Positions 63,738-64,000 of a stretch of DNA of 64,000 nucleotides are shown here, one piece after another. Below the pieces are notes generated by a model, which did no database searches, was not told where the DNA came from, and worked only from the letters and a program-made list of their open reading frames with translations. Both the position numbers and the translations under genes were made by a program. Source of the stretch: Rhizobium leguminosarum bv. trifolii WSM1325 (lineage in GTDB: Bacteria; Pseudomonadota; Alphaproteobacteria; Rhizobiales; Rhizobiaceae); the NCBI GenBank assembly GCA_000023185.1, contig CP001622.1, positions 2,356,001-2,420,000 of the forward strand, written 5' to 3'. Position 1 is the stretch's first letter; every line of letters starts with the position of its first letter.

Positions 63738-64000
63738 TTTGCCTGCCATATCACCGATGCATCTGCGTCAACCGGATATGGACGCGCTCAGGCCGGCGTT
63801 CTCGACGCACAAGCCGCGCATCCTGATCCTTTATGGCTCGTTGCGAGCAGTGTCCTACAGCCGCTTCCTCGCACAGGAGGCCGCGCGGCTGCTCGAATAT
63901 TTCGGCTGCGAAGTGCGCATCTTCAATCCGGAAGGTCTGCCGCTGCCTGATGCGGCGCCGGCGAGCCACCCGAAAGTTCAGGAGTTGCGCGAATGGTCGG
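63730..64000 (+). CDS. arsH: ArsH flavoprotein (5' part, cut by the window end)
   Basis: The frame from a TTG at 63730 runs to the window end and reads PRILILYGSLRAVSYSRFLA, then AARLLEYFGCEVRIFNPEGL, ending HPKVQELREWS. These are the N-terminal blocks of ArsH, an NADPH-dependent FMN oxidoreductase that oxidises trivalent organoarsenicals and other compounds. The TTG lies inside the end of the upstream arsC (overlap of eight bases). Later ATG codons at 63757 and 63778 are in the same frame. About 90 of the usual 230-240 residues are present. Confidence 0.88.
   Translation, partial: MSDLPAISPMHLRQPDMDALRPAFSTHKPRILILYGSLRAVSYSRFLAQEAARLLEYFGCEVRIFNPEGLPLPDAAPASHPKVQELREWS

Noticed and set aside
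1..64000. tRNA, rRNA or prophage genes
   Set aside because: I saw no tRNA cloverleaf, rRNA segment, integrase, transposase or phage structural gene in the intergenic or coding sequence I read.

Overview
The window looks like chromosome of a fast-growing Rhizobium, close to the R. leguminosarum/R. etli group. The evidence is a complete very-long-chain lipid A locus (acpXL to lpxXL), an FnrN-type regulator behind two anaeroboxes, aerobic-type cobalamin genes with Pseudomonas denitrificans-style names, an aqpS-type arsenic operon, and several families of rhizobial palindromic repeats. Base composition is GC-rich throughout, with a visibly more AT-rich patch at about 51.3-54.4 kb. These assignments come from reading motifs and gene order by eye; no database search was run.

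Layout. 0-1.7 kb: small SRPBCC, VOC and PAS proteins. 1.9-7.4 kb: one minus-strand locus (acpXL, fabZXL, fabF2XL, fabF1XL, adh2XL, lpxXL) that makes the 27-hydroxyoctacosanoyl chain and attaches it to lipid A. 7.4-8.6 kb: fnrN with an autoregulatory double anaerobox. 8.6-9.4 kb: an L,D-transpeptidase and a zinc-ribbon protein. 9.5-23.0 kb: cobalamin genes, all on the minus strand: a cobalamin riboswitch, then cobP-cobW-cobN-cobO, a scar made of two broken genes, cobE, a nucleoside hydrolase, and cobA-cobB-cobC-cobD. cobQ follows separately at 30-31.4 kb. The middle methylation and ring-contraction genes (cobF to cobM apart from those listed) are not in the window.

23.3-38.7 kb: mixed small transcription units: a ClC channel, a nucleotide cyclase, DUF1127 and DUF4242 proteins, a LuxR regulator, an SDR, an orphan betaine-type binding protein, an entericidin-like lipoprotein, a LysE exporter with its divergent ArgP-like regulator, a GreA-like protein and a set of small stress proteins. 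38.8-50.7 kb: an envelope-oriented block (DUF2950/DUF3300 pair, DUF2955/HlyD efflux pair, an FlgO/TPR protein, a hydrolase lipoprotein, an MscS channel, MarC). Part of it shares a 19-bp palindrome. 51.2-54.4 kb: a 3.15-kb insertion carrying one membrane-anchored DEAH helicase, bracketed by a duplicated 66-bp terminator. 54.6-60.6 kb: a GlxA-type regulator, two paralogous double-receiver proteins (one with GGDEF), a squalene-cyclase-fold protein, and TetR/DinB. 60.7-64.0 kb: an arsenic island (divergent DUF6428 gene, then arsR, arsC, arsN2, aqpS, arsC2, arsH, the last cut by the window end).

The most unusual signals are two 178-bp palindromic elements sitting in frame inside cobN, which add about 118 residues, with a third copy between the cobalamin riboswitch and cobP. 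Next are the terminator-flanked helicase insertion, the shared 19-bp operator in the 43-46 kb block, and a run of three perfect hairpins upstream of cobQ.
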